Source of the DNA: Arthrobacter sp. MSA 4-2
Lineage (GTDB): Bacteria; Actinomycetota; Actinomycetes; Actinomycetales; Micrococcaceae
Assembly: GCF_016405885.1 (NCBI RefSeq)
Contig: NZ_JAEKGC010000005.1
Span: forward strand, 124,001 to 188,000
Length of the DNA stretch: 64,000 nt
Reading direction: 5' to 3'
Part shown: positions 8,719-19,900 of the stretch, in pieces
Position numbering within the stretch: position 1 is the first letter of the stretch
Layout of the letters: every line of letters starts with the position of its first letter
Position numbers and translations under genes: made by a program
The notes under the pieces: generated by a model
What the model saw: only the letters and a program-made list of their open reading frames with translations
Told to the model about the DNA's origin: nothing
Database searches by the model: none

Positions 8719-11700
8719 ATGATCCAACGAGGACAAGCCGGACTGCGGAGCCCACGGCTCCGCCGCGTCACGGCGATCGCGCTGGGGGTGCCGCTCCTGA
8801 TGTCGTCTGCGGCAGTGACCCCCGCCGTCTTCGCGGCCCAGGTGCCCGCGCAGACTTCAACGCAGCTCTCAGGCGTTTCCCCATCGAATTTCACAGATGG
8901 CCGCTACATCGTCGTCCTTAAGGAACACCCCCTTGCCATGTATGAGGGCGGCGCCGACGGTATCCCGGCAACGAAGCCGGGCAAGGGCGAAAAGCTCACG
9001 AAGGAGTCGCCGCACGCCCGTGCCTACGAGGCCCGGCTGAAGAAGAGCCAGACGGACGTTGCGGCAGCGGTCAACGCGGAGGTCGGCAAGTCCTTCACCA
9101 CGGCCCTCAACGGATTCACCTCTTACCTCACCGCCGAGCAGGCGGCGCTGCTTTCCAAGAATCCGAACGTCTACGTCGTCGCACCGGACACCCAGAACAG
9201 CCCCGACTACTCAAGCGCCGACTTCCTCGGCCTGACCGGCGAGGACGGCCTCTGGGCCACCCAGCTCGGTGGAGCCGCCAACGCGGGCAAGGGAACGGTC
9301 GTCGGCGTCATCGACACCGGGTACCGCCCGGAGAACCCCTTCCTGACCGGCGCCGAGGTCAAGCCGCTCCAGGGGGACCCCGTGGTGGGCGAGCCCTACC
9401 TCACCCCCGACGGCAAGATCGCCATGCTGAAGGCCGACGGCAGCACCTTCCTGGGCGAGTGCCAGACCGGCCAGGACTTCGACGGCAGCGCCTGCAACTC
9501 CAAGGTCCTCAGCGCCCGCTACTTCGCCGATGACTTCCTCGGCTCCGTGCCCGAGGAGGACCGTTCGCCCGATGAGCGGATTTCCCCCATCGACGTCGAT
9601 TCCCACGGCACCCACACCGCCTCGACCGCGGCGGGCAACGCCGACGTCGAGGCCACCGTCGACGGCAGGAGCTTCGGCAAGGGCGCCGGGGTGGCCCCCG
9701 CCGCCGCGGTGTCCGTGTACAAGATCTGCTGGGAGGACAAGGACCCCAACTCGGGAGGCTGCTACAGCTCCTCCGCGGTGGAGGCGATCGAGCAGTCGAT
9801 CCTTGATGGGGTGGATGTCCTCAACTACTCCATCTCCGGCAACAACAACTCCACCACCGACCCGGTGGCGCTCGCGTTCCTCTCGGCCGCCTCGGCGGGA
9901 ATCTTCGTCTCCACCTCGGCCGGCAACTCCGGGCCGACGGTCAGCACCGTGAACCACAGTTCCCCGTGGCTCACTACGGTGGCCGCAAGCACGTTCTCAC
10001 ATGAACTGCAGGGCACCGTCGAACTCTCCGACGGCACCAAGTACCGCGGCACGTCGGTGATGAACCGCGAGGTCCCGCAGACCGCCGCCGTCCTCGCGGC
10101 CGATGCCGCAGCCGCCGGAGTTTCAGCGGCCGACGCGGCCCTGTGCAAGGCGGACAGCCTCGATCCCGCTAAGGTGACGGGCAAGATCGTCGTCTGCGAC
10201 CGCGGCGTGGTCGACCGGGTGCTCAAGAGCGCAACCGTCGAGAAGGCAGGCGGCGTGGGCATGATCCTCGTCAACGTGGTGCCCGGGTCACTCGACCTTG
10301 ACCTCCACGCAGTGCCGACCGTCCACATCGACGGCGTCGAAATCAAGGAAAAGCTCAAGGCCAACCCGGCGCTCACCGCGGCTCTCGTCGACGAGGACAC
10401 CACGGGCCTGCCCACCCCCAAGGACCCGCAGATCGCCGCGTTCTCTTCGCGTGGTCCGTCGCTGGCAGTGAACTCGGACTTCTTAAAGCCCGACATCACG
10501 GCTCCCGGCGTCAACGTCCTGGCCGGTGTCTCCCCGGTCGGGACCGGGGAGAACTTCGGATTCCTCTCCGGTACGTCCATGGCTGCCCCGCAGGTCGCCG
10601 GCCTCGGCGCCCTGGTCCTAGCGAAGAACCCCGCGTGGTCCCCGGCCGCCGTGAAGTCGGCTCTGATGACCACTGCCGGTGATGTGCTGACCGAGGAGGG
10701 CGCCGCCAACAACGACGTCTTCGCCGTCGGCGCCGGCCATGTGAACCCCGCCGCGATGCTGAGCCCCGGGCTCGTGTATGACGCGGATGCCGCCCACTGG
10801 AACGGCTTCCTGCAGAGCCTCGGCGCACCCCTGGGGCTCCGGAAGCCGCAGGTCGTCGGAGCGAAGGACGTCAACGTTCCCTCGATCGCCGTCGGCAAGC
10901 TGACCGGGAAGGTCACGGTGACCCGCACAGTCACCGCCACCGCACCGGGAAGCTACACCGCCACGGTGGACCTCCCCGGCATCGCCACCAAGGTGTCGCC
11001 CGCCCGGCTCGACTTCGCCGCCGCAGGCGAGTCCAAGAGCTTCAAGGTGACTTTCGAGAACAAGTCGGCGGCGCTTGACGCCTTCGCGATGGGCTCGCTG
11101 ACCTGGACCGAAGCGAAGGGCGCCACGGTGACCTCACCGATCGCCGTCCGTCCGGTCACCGCCGTGATGCCCGCTGCGGTGTCCTTCACGTCGGCGGCAG
11201 GGACCGGAAGCGGAACCTTCAACGTCACGGCAGGGACGACGGGCACCGTCGACCTCTCCGTCAAGGGACTGGCGAAGGCCGATCGGACCGACGTCGAACT
11301 GGTTCCAGGCCCTGCCAGCGGGACCGCCAATGCGAGCAACAGCGTCACCGAGGTCGAGGTTCCCGCGGGGACCTCGCTGGCCCGCTTCGCCGTGAATTCG
11401 GCCGACGCGAATGCCGACTTCGACCTGTTCGTCATCACTCCTTCGGGCGGGGAAATCGCGGCAGCGACGGCGTCGGCGAGTGAGTCGGTGTTGCTGAACA
11501 ACCCGGCTCCGGGAACCTACACGGTCGTCGCCAACCTCTACAGCAGCCCCGACAACCGGCCCACCAAGGCCACCGTCGATGCCGTCGTGCTGGGCGGCGA
11601 CGAGGGGAACCTCAAGGTCTCCCCGGACCCGATCCAGTTCAAGAACGGCAAGGAAGCCACGGTGAGCCTGTCCTGGACCGGCCTCGAGCCGGGCAGCTAC

Positions 11701-11853
11701 GTCGGACGGGTGTTCTTCGGAGACGCAGGTTCGACGGCGGTGAGCCTCGAAGTGGGTGCCAACGGTGCCACCACGGTGACGCCGACCGGGTCCCCGGTCC
11801 TCGTCGAGGACGCCGCGGCCACTCCGGCCGCAGGAGGTTCGACCCTCCGCTGA
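8719..11853 (+). CDS. secreted S8 (subtilisin-like) serine protease with PA and PPC domains
   Basis: Large exported peptidase, 1044 aa. Order: signal peptide (residues 1-40, cleavage near VFAA), I9-type propeptide (about 60-158, with GRYIVVLKE and LNGFTSYLTAEQ), then the S8 catalytic domain with Asp199 (VIDTG), His296 (DSHGTHTAS), oxyanion Asn403 (AGNSGP) and Ser620 (SGTSMAAP). A PA domain (about 450-560) is inserted before the catalytic Ser, as in pyrolysin/cucumisin-type enzymes. The Fn3-like region (~690-830) is followed by a PPC-type beta domain (~880-960) and a short tail. It is preceded by a CRP-type site and followed by a strong terminator, so it is monocistronic. The SSI-like inhibitor nearby is a possible partner. 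Confidence 0.96.
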   Translation: MIQRGQAGLRSPRLRRVTAIALGVPLLMSSAAVTPAVFAAQVPAQTSTQLSGVSPSNFTDGRYIVVLKEHPLAMYEGGADGIPATKPGKGEKLTKESPHARAYEARLKKSQTDVAAAVNAEVGKSFTTALNGFTSYLTAEQAALLSKNPNVYVVAPDTQNSPDYSSADFLGLTGEDGLWATQLGGAANAGKGTVVGVIDTGYRPENPFLTGAEVKPLQGDPVVGEPYLTPDGKIAMLKADGSTFLGECQTGQDFDGSACNSKVLSARYFADDFLGSVPEEDRSPDERISPIDVDSHGTHTASTAAGNADVEATVDGRSFGKGAGVAPAAAVSVYKICWEDKDPNSGGCYSSSAVEAIEQSILDGVDVLNYSISGNNNSTTDPVALAFLSAASAGIFVSTSAGNSGPTVSTVNHSSPWLTTVAASTFSHELQGTVELSDGTKYRGTSVMNREVPQTAAVLAADAAAAGVSAADAALCKADSLDPAKVTGKIVVCDRGVVDRVLKSATVEKAGGVGMILVNVVPGSLDLDLHAVPTVHIDGVEIKEKLKANPALTAALVDEDTTGLPTPKDPQIAAFSSRGPSLAVNSDFLKPDITAPGVNVLAGVSPVGTGENFGFLSGTSMAAPQVAGLGALVLAKNPAWSPAAVKSALMTTAGDVLTEEGAANNDVFAVGAGHVNPAAMLSPGLVYDADAAHWNGFLQSLGAPLGLRKPQVVGAKDVNVPSIAVGKLTGKVTVTRTVTATAPGSYTATVDLPGIATKVSPARLDFAAAGESKSFKVTFENKSAALDAFAMGSLTWTEAKGATVTSPIAVRPVTAVMPAAVSFTSAAGTGSGTFNVTAGTTGTVDLSVKGLAKADRTDVELVPGPASGTANASNSVTEVEVPAGTSLARFAVNSADANADFDLFVITPSGGEIAAATASASESVLLNNPAPGTYTVVANLYSSPDNRPTKATVDAVVLGGDEGNLKVSPDPIQFKNGKEATVSLSWTGLEPGSYVGRVFFGDAGSTAVSLEVGANGATTVTPTGSPVLVEDAAATPAAGGSTLR

Positions 11854-11875
11854 CCGCGGGTAGTACCGAACCACC

Positions 11876-11923
11876 GGCGGGTGGGGACGGCGGCTTCGGC
11901 CGCCGGCCCCACCCGCCTTTTTT
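11876..11923 (+). terminator. strong intrinsic terminator of the protease gene
   Basis: A long GC stem (GGCGGGTGGGGACGGCGGC with GCCGCCGGCCCCACCCGCC, one mismatch) closes on a TTCG tetraloop and runs straight into TTTTTT (11918-11923). Textbook rho-independent terminator. Confidence 0.95.
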
Positions 11924-11976
11924 CCGGGCGTCCATGGGAAAATACCGGAGACAGCAGAAATGCAGGAAGGACGGGC

Positions 11977-12189
11977 ATGCCGAATCCAGAAGGCTTCATC
12001 GAGCGTTTCATGCGCCTCACCGGCCGGGCGCGGGCCTTCTTCGGACCGGCGCAGTCAAGCTCGCTCGACCATCCAATGACTGCCGAGAACCAGGAGCTGC
12101 TGAAGGAAAGGCAGTCCGAGGCTGATCAGTGGGAGACGATCACCCGGGCCGACGGCTCGACCTACATCGTTCCCCGTCGGCCGTACTGA
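11977..12189 (+). CDS. small conserved-looking protein, 70 aa (paralog A)
   Basis: Hypothetical cytosolic protein. A clear AGGAAGG lies 8 nt before the ATG. It contains an amphipathic N-terminus (FIERFMRLTGRARAFFGPA), an acidic/Gln-rich middle and the ending DGSTYIVPRRPY. No known domain is recognised. The next gene has the same plan: a hydrophobic RLFLGPA segment, a polar middle, an HYAVRRP ending. The two appear to be a diverged tandem pair. It lies just after the terminator of the protease gene and so has its own promoter. Function unknown. Confidence 0.75.
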   Translation: MPNPEGFIERFMRLTGRARAFFGPAQSSSLDHPMTAENQELLKERQSEADQWETITRADGSTYIVPRRPY

Positions 12190-12248
12190 CCGGCGCTTTC
12201 CGCACCCACCCGGCGTAAAATGAGATGTACCTCAGAAGAAGGTGCATC

Positions 12249-12488
12249 ATGGAAAAACTTCCGGAACCAGAGAAGCGACGCCGGGTCCGGCGCCCCCCTT
12301 ACAGCCGTCTCGACTCGTTCGCCCGGCTGTTCCTCGGCCCCGCCGACCGCACCGGATCGGAAACGCCGGTTGTCCATCGACACGACGCATCAGACGACCT
12401 CAGCGAAAAGCAGCTGGCCGGCATCGAGATGATGGAGGACTCGGAAGGCCACCACTACGCGGTGCGGAGGCCGACCGAGGAGACGTGA
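12249..12488 (+). CDS. small conserved-looking protein, 79 aa (paralog B)
   Basis: Hypothetical basic/acidic protein starting at ATG 12249 with AAGG about 7 nt upstream. It shares with the preceding 70-aa protein the F-x-R-L-F-x-GPA segment (residues ~24-31), a middle rich in Asp/Glu/Gln and a Y-x-V-R-R-P ending. Its stop codon falls inside an exact 14-bp tandem duplication (12473-12500), so only the first copy is coding. Function unknown; no signal peptide or membrane span. Confidence 0.7.
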   Translation: MEKLPEPEKRRRVRRPPYSRLDSFARLFLGPADRTGSETPVVHRHDASDDLSEKQLAGIEMMEDSEGHHYAVRRPTEET

Positions 12489-12500
12489 CCGAGGAGACGT
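12473..12500. repeat. exact 14-bp tandem duplication across a stop codon
   Basis: GACCGAGGAGACGT occurs at 12473-12486 and again at 12487-12500. The TGA stop of the 79-aa gene (12486-12488) is formed at the junction of the two copies. Recent slippage is likely. Confidence 0.9.
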
Positions 12501-12535
12501 AGGGGCGCGGCAGAAAGCCCAGCGCGCTCTGCTCA

Positions 12536-12603
12536 GGACGGTGCGGTTCGGGACGGCTTGCAGGGTTCAGGACTGTGCGCCGCTCGGGACGGTGCGGTTC
12601 GGG
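12536..12603. repeat. 17-bp direct repeat beside the lysC stop
   Basis: GGACGGTGCGGTTCGGG is present at 12536-12552 and 12587-12603, 51 bp apart, with diverged intermediate copies (for example GGACGGCTTGCAGGG). The second copy ends 3 nt before the lysC stop codon. This stretch has no gene. Confidence 0.8.
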
Positions 12604-12606
12604 CCG

Positions 12607-13893
<1,287 letters not shown>

Positions 13894-14109
13894 GCACTCG
13901 CTCACTGACATCGTCGGAATCTGCTGCAGTGCGGCGCTTCGGTGCACGGCACATCGGCCGGGCCGGCCCTCGCCCGCGGAGTGCCACACGCTGCCAGTCT
14001 AGCGGCGGGCCGAAGCGGCTCTCCAATTGCATGACTGAATATGGACGGCCCCTCAAAATAACTCTGCCAACCTCCACCGATTCGGCGCCGGGTGGCATAG
14101 GGTCACGGG

Positions 14110-15042
14110 ATGACCAACGAATTTGGGGGAATCGTTGTGCACGCCGCCGCACGGAGCTTTGGCTCGGTGCAGGCCGTCCGGCACATCGATTTCGAGGCCC
14201 CACCCGGTGAAGTAACCGCCCTGATCGGACCCAACGGTTCCGGCAAGACAACCCTCCTGCTCATCCTCGCATCGCTCCTTGCCGTCGACTCCGGCTCGGT
14301 GCGCGTGGGTGGGATCGACCCGGTGGCCGACCCGCAGGGGGTGCGCAGGCTTGTCGGGTGGATGCCCGATTCCCTCGGCAGGTGGGACTCCCTCTCGGCG
14401 CTCGAGGTGCTCACCACCACCGGGGCGCTCTACGGGATGAGTCCGGAAGAACGGACCGCCCGTGCTCATGAGCTGCTTGAAACGGTGAGCCTCACCGAGT
14501 ACACCCGCCAGCCGGCGCGGGTGCTCTCCCGTGGCCAGCAGCAGCGGCTCAGCCTGGCCCGTGCCCTGATCCATGACCCGCAGGTCCTCCTTCTGGACGA
14601 ACCGGCATCGGGCCTCGACCCCGGATCCCGGGTGGACCTGCGGACCCTGCTGCGGACCCTTGCCGCCGCGGGCAAGACGGTGGTTGTCTCAAGCCATGTG
14701 CTGTCGGAACTCGATGAGATCGCCGACCGCGCCGTCTTTGTCAGCAGGGGCGAATCGGTCCGCAGCCAGACCCTTGACGAGGCCGGAAACCAGGTGCGGC
14801 GCTACAACATCCAGGCCGAGCCGATGGATGCCCTCGCTGCGGAACTCTCCGGCCATGGGATGCGGTTCGAGGAGCGCGGGGACTCCCGGCGGGTCGAGTA
14901 CCAGGTGATGCTCGACAGCACCCAGCAGGCGGCCTGGCTCCTGCGCACCCTCGTGCTTGCGGACGTCGCCGTCACCGCCTTCGCGCCGGCCGGTGGCGCG
15001 CTCGAAGAAACCTACATGAGCCTGGATACGGACAGACGATGA
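14110..15042 (+). CDS. ABC-2 type exporter ATP-binding protein
   Basis: ATPase of a two-gene exporter, 310 aa. Walker A GPNGSGKTT (residues 40-48), signature LSRGQQQR (Arg in place of the usual second Gly), Walker B VLLLDEPASGLD, and a switch His in SSHVLSE. The C-terminal ~80 residues (from about 230) are an extra domain usual in ABC-2 drug/antibiotic-type ATPases. The stop overlaps the permease start by ATGA. A TAGGGT hexamer ends 6 nt before the ATG, so the transcript may be leaderless. Substrate unknown. Confidence 0.92.
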   Translation: MTNEFGGIVVHAAARSFGSVQAVRHIDFEAPPGEVTALIGPNGSGKTTLLLILASLLAVDSGSVRVGGIDPVADPQGVRRLVGWMPDSLGRWDSLSALEVLTTTGALYGMSPEERTARAHELLETVSLTEYTRQPARVLSRGQQQRLSLARALIHDPQVLLLDEPASGLDPGSRVDLRTLLRTLAAAGKTVVVSSHVLSELDEIADRAVFVSRGESVRSQTLDEAGNQVRRYNIQAEPMDALAAELSGHGMRFEERGDSRRVEYQVMLDSTQQAAWLLRTLVLADVAVTAFAPAGGALEETYMSLDTDRR

Positions 15043-16172
15043 GCGTGAAGATGCAGCAACCGCCGCAGATGGCGGACGAACGAACCCTTTCCACCCGGTC
15101 CGCCGTCGGGACGGTGTTTGGGCTCGAGATGCGCCAGCGCCTCCGCGGCCGGGCATGGTACATCATGCTCGCCGTGTGGTTTGTGGTGATCGCAGCGGTC
15201 TTCCTCCTCGCCCTGGCCACGATGGGCTCGTATATGGACATCGGCCCGATGCTCTTCGACCTGGTGGTCGGATTCGTGCTGTTCTTCGGACTGCTCGTGG
15301 CGCCCGGTCTTTCCGCGAATGCGGTCAATGGCGACCGGGCGGCCGGGACGTTGGCGGTCCTGCAGGTCACCCTGCTGACCCCGGGTCAGTTGCTCGCCGG
15401 AAAGTGGTTGGCCTCCTGGGTCGGATCCCTGGCGTTCCTTGTGCTCAGTGCACCGTTCATCTTCTGGGCGCTGGCCCTGGGGGGCGTGCCCGCCTCCGAG
15501 GCGTTCATTTCGCTGGGCATGCTCGCCCTTGAGCTAGGTCTTGTCTGTGCCATCGGCGTCGGGGTTTCCGCTATCGCCAACCGGCCGCTGTTCTCCATTG
15601 TGGCCACCTACATGCTGGTGGCGCTGCTGTCCCTGGGGACGCTCATTACCTTTGGGCTGAGCACGGCGCTCGTGATGGAGGAAGCCGAGGTGACCACCTC
15701 CTACTACAGCTACCCCATGCCGGCCGAAAACCTTGACGACCAGAGCCCGGAGCCGCAGCCCGGGGACCCGGAATGCACCACCGAAACCTTCGTGCAGCCG
15801 GTGGCCCACACCGAACGGATCACGTGGATGCTTGCCGCCAACCCCTTCGTGGTGGTGGCCGACGCGGTTCCCTACTCACGCAGCGCCGCGGATGCCGGTC
15901 AATCGGGCGACTTCGGCTACGTCGAAAACTACCGGCCTCCGGGAGTGATGGAGGGAATCAGCCAGCAGGTAAGAAACTTCCAGGCAGGCCCTGACTACAA
16001 CGTCACCTGTGCTGAGTCGCAGGGACTGGCCCGCGACGTCGACGACAAGTTCCCGATCTGGCCGCTGGGGCTCCTGCTTCAGTCGCTGCTGGCCGGGGGC
16101 CTGCTGCTGCTGGGATACCGCCGTCTGAGGACGCCGGTACGGAGACTGGCGCAGGGTACCCGGATCGCCTGA
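15039..16172 (+). CDS. ABC-2 type exporter permease
   Basis: Membrane partner of the preceding ATPase, 377 aa. A cytosolic N-terminus with GLEMRQRLRGRAWY precedes the first span, followed by about five more spans (including the WYIMLAVWFVVIAAVFLLAL region and the final GLLLQSLLAGGLLLLGYRRL). A long extracytoplasmic loop (about residues 215-340) with several Pro/Glu/Asp and two Cys lies before the last span. Start ATG in a 4-bp overlap. A 9-bp stem-loop follows the gene. The transported molecule cannot be told from sequence. Confidence 0.9.
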   Translation: MSVKMQQPPQMADERTLSTRSAVGTVFGLEMRQRLRGRAWYIMLAVWFVVIAAVFLLALATMGSYMDIGPMLFDLVVGFVLFFGLLVAPGLSANAVNGDRAAGTLAVLQVTLLTPGQLLAGKWLASWVGSLAFLVLSAPFIFWALALGGVPASEAFISLGMLALELGLVCAIGVGVSAIANRPLFSIVATYMLVALLSLGTLITFGLSTALVMEEAEVTTSYYSYPMPAENLDDQSPEPQPGDPECTTETFVQPVAHTERITWMLAANPFVVVADAVPYSRSAADAGQSGDFGYVENYRPPGVMEGISQQVRNFQAGPDYNVTCAESQGLARDVDDKFPIWPLGLLLQSLLAGGLLLLGYRRLRTPVRRLAQGTRIA

Positions 16173-16201
16173 CGACTCTGGCGGTCCCTCCGGCAGGGGC
16201 G

Positions 16202-16231
16202 GCCAGAACCCGGAAGCTCCCAGGTTCTGGC
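16202..16231. terminator. stem-loop between convergent permease and recR
   Basis: GCCAGAACC (16202-16210) pairs with GGTTCTGGC (16223-16231), 12-nt loop, touching the recR stop. No T-run; probable convergent terminator of modest strength. Confidence 0.5.
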
Positions 16232-16827
16232 TAGGACATGGAGCGGCGGCCCTCGAAGGCGCGCCCGAGGGTCACCTCGTCCGCGTATTCGAGGTCTCCG
16301 CCGACCGGCAGCCCGGAGGCGAGCCGGGTCACCGGGATGCCGATGGTCTTGAGCATCCGGACCAGGTAGGTCGCCGTCGCCTCCCCCTCAAGGTTGGGGT
16401 CCGTGGCGATGATGATTTCCTTGATCTGCTCATCCGTCAGCCGGTTGAGGAGCTCACGGATGCGCAGCTGATCCGGTCCGACTCCCGCGATGGGATTGAT
16501 GGCGCCGCCGAGCACATGGTAGCGGCCGCGGAAGGAGCGGGTGCGCTCCACCGCGATGACATCCTTGGACTCTTCAACGACGCAGATCATCGAGGGGTCG
16601 CGCCGGGAATCCCTGCAGATTCCGCAGGTTTCCTGCTCGGCGACGTTTCCGCAGATTGCGCAGAACTTCACGCGCTCCTTGACGGTGGTGATGGCGTTGA
16701 CGAGCCGCTTCATGTCGTCTCCGTCCGCCTCAAGGATGTGGAAGGCGAGCCGCTGGGCGGACTTCGGTCCTACACCGGGGAGGCGACCGAGCTCATCAAT
16801 AAGCTCTTGAACCGCGCCTTCGTACAC
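16231..16827 (-). CDS. recR: recombination mediator RecR
   Basis: Loads RecA on gapped DNA as part of RecFOR. 198 aa, the normal length. Helix-hairpin-helix [18 protein letters not shown] at the N-terminus, a four-cysteine zinc finger (FCAICGN and CGIC, residues ~56-72), then a Toprim domain with [13 protein letters not shown] and a later [15 protein letters not shown]. It lies 80 bp downstream of dnaX on the same strand, the conserved dnaX-recR arrangement, but the usual ybaB/ebfC gene is absent between them. Confidence 0.97.
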   Translation of the reverse strand: MYEGAVQELIDELGRLPGVGPKSAQRLAFHILEADGDDMKRLVNAITTVKERVKFCAICGNVAEQETCGICRDSRRDPSMICVVEESKDVIAVERTRSFRGRYHVLGGAINPIAGVGPDQLRIRELLNRLTDEQIKEIIIATDPNLEGEATATYLVRMLKTIGIPVTRLASGLPVGGDLEYADEVTLGRAFEGRRSMS

Positions 16828-16907
16828 GTGACCTTCTTCATTGTTGGATGTTGCGGGAGGGCGAACGATGCATCCGTACGCCCCGAATCTTCTGGGTGCG
16901 TCGCCTG

Positions 16908-19900
16908 CTACTGGGCGTCGATTCTACGCTCCTCGACGAGCCGGCCGTTCAGGATCCGTTCGATCGCCGACCGCCCCACGAGACCGGTTTCCTCGATCGT
17001 CTCATCGTCGGCGCTGGGAACGTCTTCGACGTACCTCAAGTCTACGGTTCCGGACGCCGTCGCGGCCTCCTCGGCCCGCTTCCGGGCCGCTTCATCGAGC
17101 AACCGCTGGTACCGGCTGATGGGCTTGGCCGACGATCCGCTTGCCGAGGCGGGGGCATCCTGGGAACCACGAGCAGCGGCAACCGGTGCCTGGGACTTGG
17201 CGGGTGTTTGTGGCTGGGTTGGAGTCTGTGGCTGGGCCTGTGCCGGCGCTGGTCCTTGCGGCCGGCCCTGGCTTGGTCCCGAGAAGGAGGTCGCTGTCGA
17301 AGCCGAAGACGAAGCTGATGCCTGGGAAACGGCCTGTGCCTGCGGCGGCACCTGCGTCTGAACCTGCGCCTGATCCTTCTGCTGGGCCGGTGACTGCGAC
17401 CGTGACGATGCGGCGGAGGATCCCTGCGCCGGAGCTTGGGGTGCGGCATGCGCATCAGCGGTCTGCGCCTGAACCTGCGATCCTGCCGGTGCACGGCGGG
17501 CTGACGATGGTTCCTGAGGCAGCGTCAGCGAGGCGGGAGCACCGGGAGCACCAGGGGCACCGTACTGTCCGGAACCCGGATCGTACGCATCCTCGGGAGG
17601 CTCGATCAAAGCCCAGGAGTCGTCGTCTGGGTCAGGGTTCTGCCAGTACGGAGGCGGCTCAGGAGTCGATGACGGCGCGCTGTCATGCCGTGCAGTCCGG
17701 GGCACTGAAGGTCCGTTGGCCGAATTCCCCTGCTGTCCTGCACCCGGACCTGCGGCCGGTCCCGCGGCCGGTCCCGCGGCCGGTCCTGCCTGGCCGGCTG
17801 GCGGCACAGCGCGGCCGCCGGTTGGACCGACGCGGTCGCCGGCCGGAACCGCAGGGGCTCCCGCCGACGGACGTGTTCCCCGGGAAGGCATGTCGTCGGA
17901 TTGAGGCGAGCCGTGTGCGGGTGAACTAGGAGCGGGCGACCCGGGCGTGGGTGATCCGGGCGTGGGTGAACCAGGCATGCGTGAATCCGGCGCGGCCGAG
18001 CCAGGCGCGGGCGATTCCGGTGAGGGCGAGCCCTGCTTAGGCGAGCCCTGCGTAGGTGAACCAGGCGTGGGCGAACCGGGCGCGGCCGAGTCTGGCGTGG
18101 GTGAGCCGGCTGTAGGTGAAACAGACGTGGGTGATCCCGGAGCGGCTGAATCCGATGTCTGTGGTCGAGGGCCGGGGCCGGCTACGCCTCCGGCGGGGCC
18201 GGCGGAGTTGGCCACCGAACTCTTTCGCTCCTGTGGCTGCTGGGGACGCAAAGTGTCTTCCGGCGGGCTGGGCACGGCGGGACCGGCCGATGGGGCTGCC
18301 GGACCAGGAGCATTCCCCACTGGTGCCGCTTGCGCAGGCGGCTGTACCTCGGCGCCGTTGTGCGCTGCGGCAGGGCCGGTCGGCGACGCTACGGGCGTGC
18401 CCGAACGCTGGGGGAGTGGTGCGGCGGCCGAGGGCGACTCAACTGCGGGATTCGATTGGGGGTCGAGAGTGCCCTTAGCCGGCGTTGGCCGGCTGGCCGG
18501 TACTTTTGGGTCCGACTCACCCCGGCCCGGACCGTCGAGGATGGCCTCGATCATGCAGTCGAGCCCCAGGACCTTCTGGATGGCCTGGCGCACGTTGTCC
18601 ATGTGCGGCCCGCGTTGGAAGGCTATGGCATTCCCAGGAGTGGTGAAGGCGAGGATGAGCTTATTGCCCTCCATCGACCGCGGCTTCGCGTCAACATTCA
18701 CATTGAGCCAGGTAATTCGCTTGATCTTCGCGAGCTCGTCCATGATTTCCGGCCAGGCGCGGCGGACCATCTCAATCTGTCCTGAACCTCCCGGGGCAGA
18801 AGGCGCCTCGGTCGGGGTGCTCTGGGCTGGCCGCTCCGGAGCTCCAGGAGGATTCCCGGTGCCCGGATCGAGGGCGGGGGCCTGCCCGTGCGCGGCGGGC
18901 CCCGCAGCGGAGCGGTCCGCCGGTGCGCGGTCAGTGGAGGGTGCAGCCGCGGGTGCCGCGGGCGAAGTTGCGGCGGAGGGTGCAGCCGCGGGCGGTTCAC
19001 TTCCCCAGCTGTTGCCCCAGTCAACCGACGCGGCGGCCGGTGCGGGCGCAGGAGCCGCAGGGGCAGCTCCGGTGGGCGTCGCGTCGGGCGCGGCGTCGTT
19101 GTCCTGGCCGGGCCGTGGGTCGGGCGCGGAACCGGCGGGCGCTGAGCCGGCTGGCGCTGCAGCGCCGCGCGCTCCCTCCGAGGGCGCCGCGTCCGGCGTC
19201 GGGGCAGCAAGCGCCGCAGAATCCGCATTCCGGCTATCCGAAGAACGGTCTCCCGCCGTCGTATTGCCCGGTGCAGGAGAGCTCGGTGCTGACGTAGCTG
19301 ATGCCGGGGCGGGTGGCGAACCGGCTGCCGGGCGGGTTGTACCGTCGGTCGGAGCGGACGCCACACCGGCCGTGACGCGTGCGGCGCCCTGCGCGCCATC
19401 GCCGGCAGCGGCCTCAGCGGGACGGTCCGAGCCCTGACCGGCTGTACGTGCCGGCGGGCTGGCCGTCACCGGAGCTTGTTCGGTACCGGCGTAGGCGAGC
19501 CGGCGCTCGATCCGGTCGACCCGGGCAAGAGTGCCGCGGACCGACTCGTCCGCGGCGGGCAGCAGGATCCGCGCGCACAGCAGCTCAAGGTGCAGTCGCG
19601 GTGACGTGGCTCCGGTCATCTCGGTGAGCGCGGTGTTGGTGATGTCGGCGGCGCGGGACAACTCCCCGGCACCGAGCTGGTTCGCCTGGGTCCGCATGCG
19701 GTGCAGCTGGTCCTCAGGGATGCCCCGCAGGACGGAGGCCGCCCCCTCGGGGACGGCGTTGATGACAATCAGGTCGCGGAAACGCTCGAGGAGATCCTCA
19801 ACGAACCGCCGCGGGTCGTGACCGGTCTGGATCACCCGGTCCACTGCGGTGAACACGGTCGCAGCGTCCCCGGCAGCGACGGCGTCGACGACGTCGTCGA

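Noticed and set aside
17936-18161. Repeat array that at first looks like a CRISPR
   Set aside because: 15-bp units with no unique spacers, in frame inside dnaX.
17947-19437. 496-codon open frame opposite dnaX
   Set aside because: Low-complexity mirror of the dnaX linker; no SD and no homologous domain.
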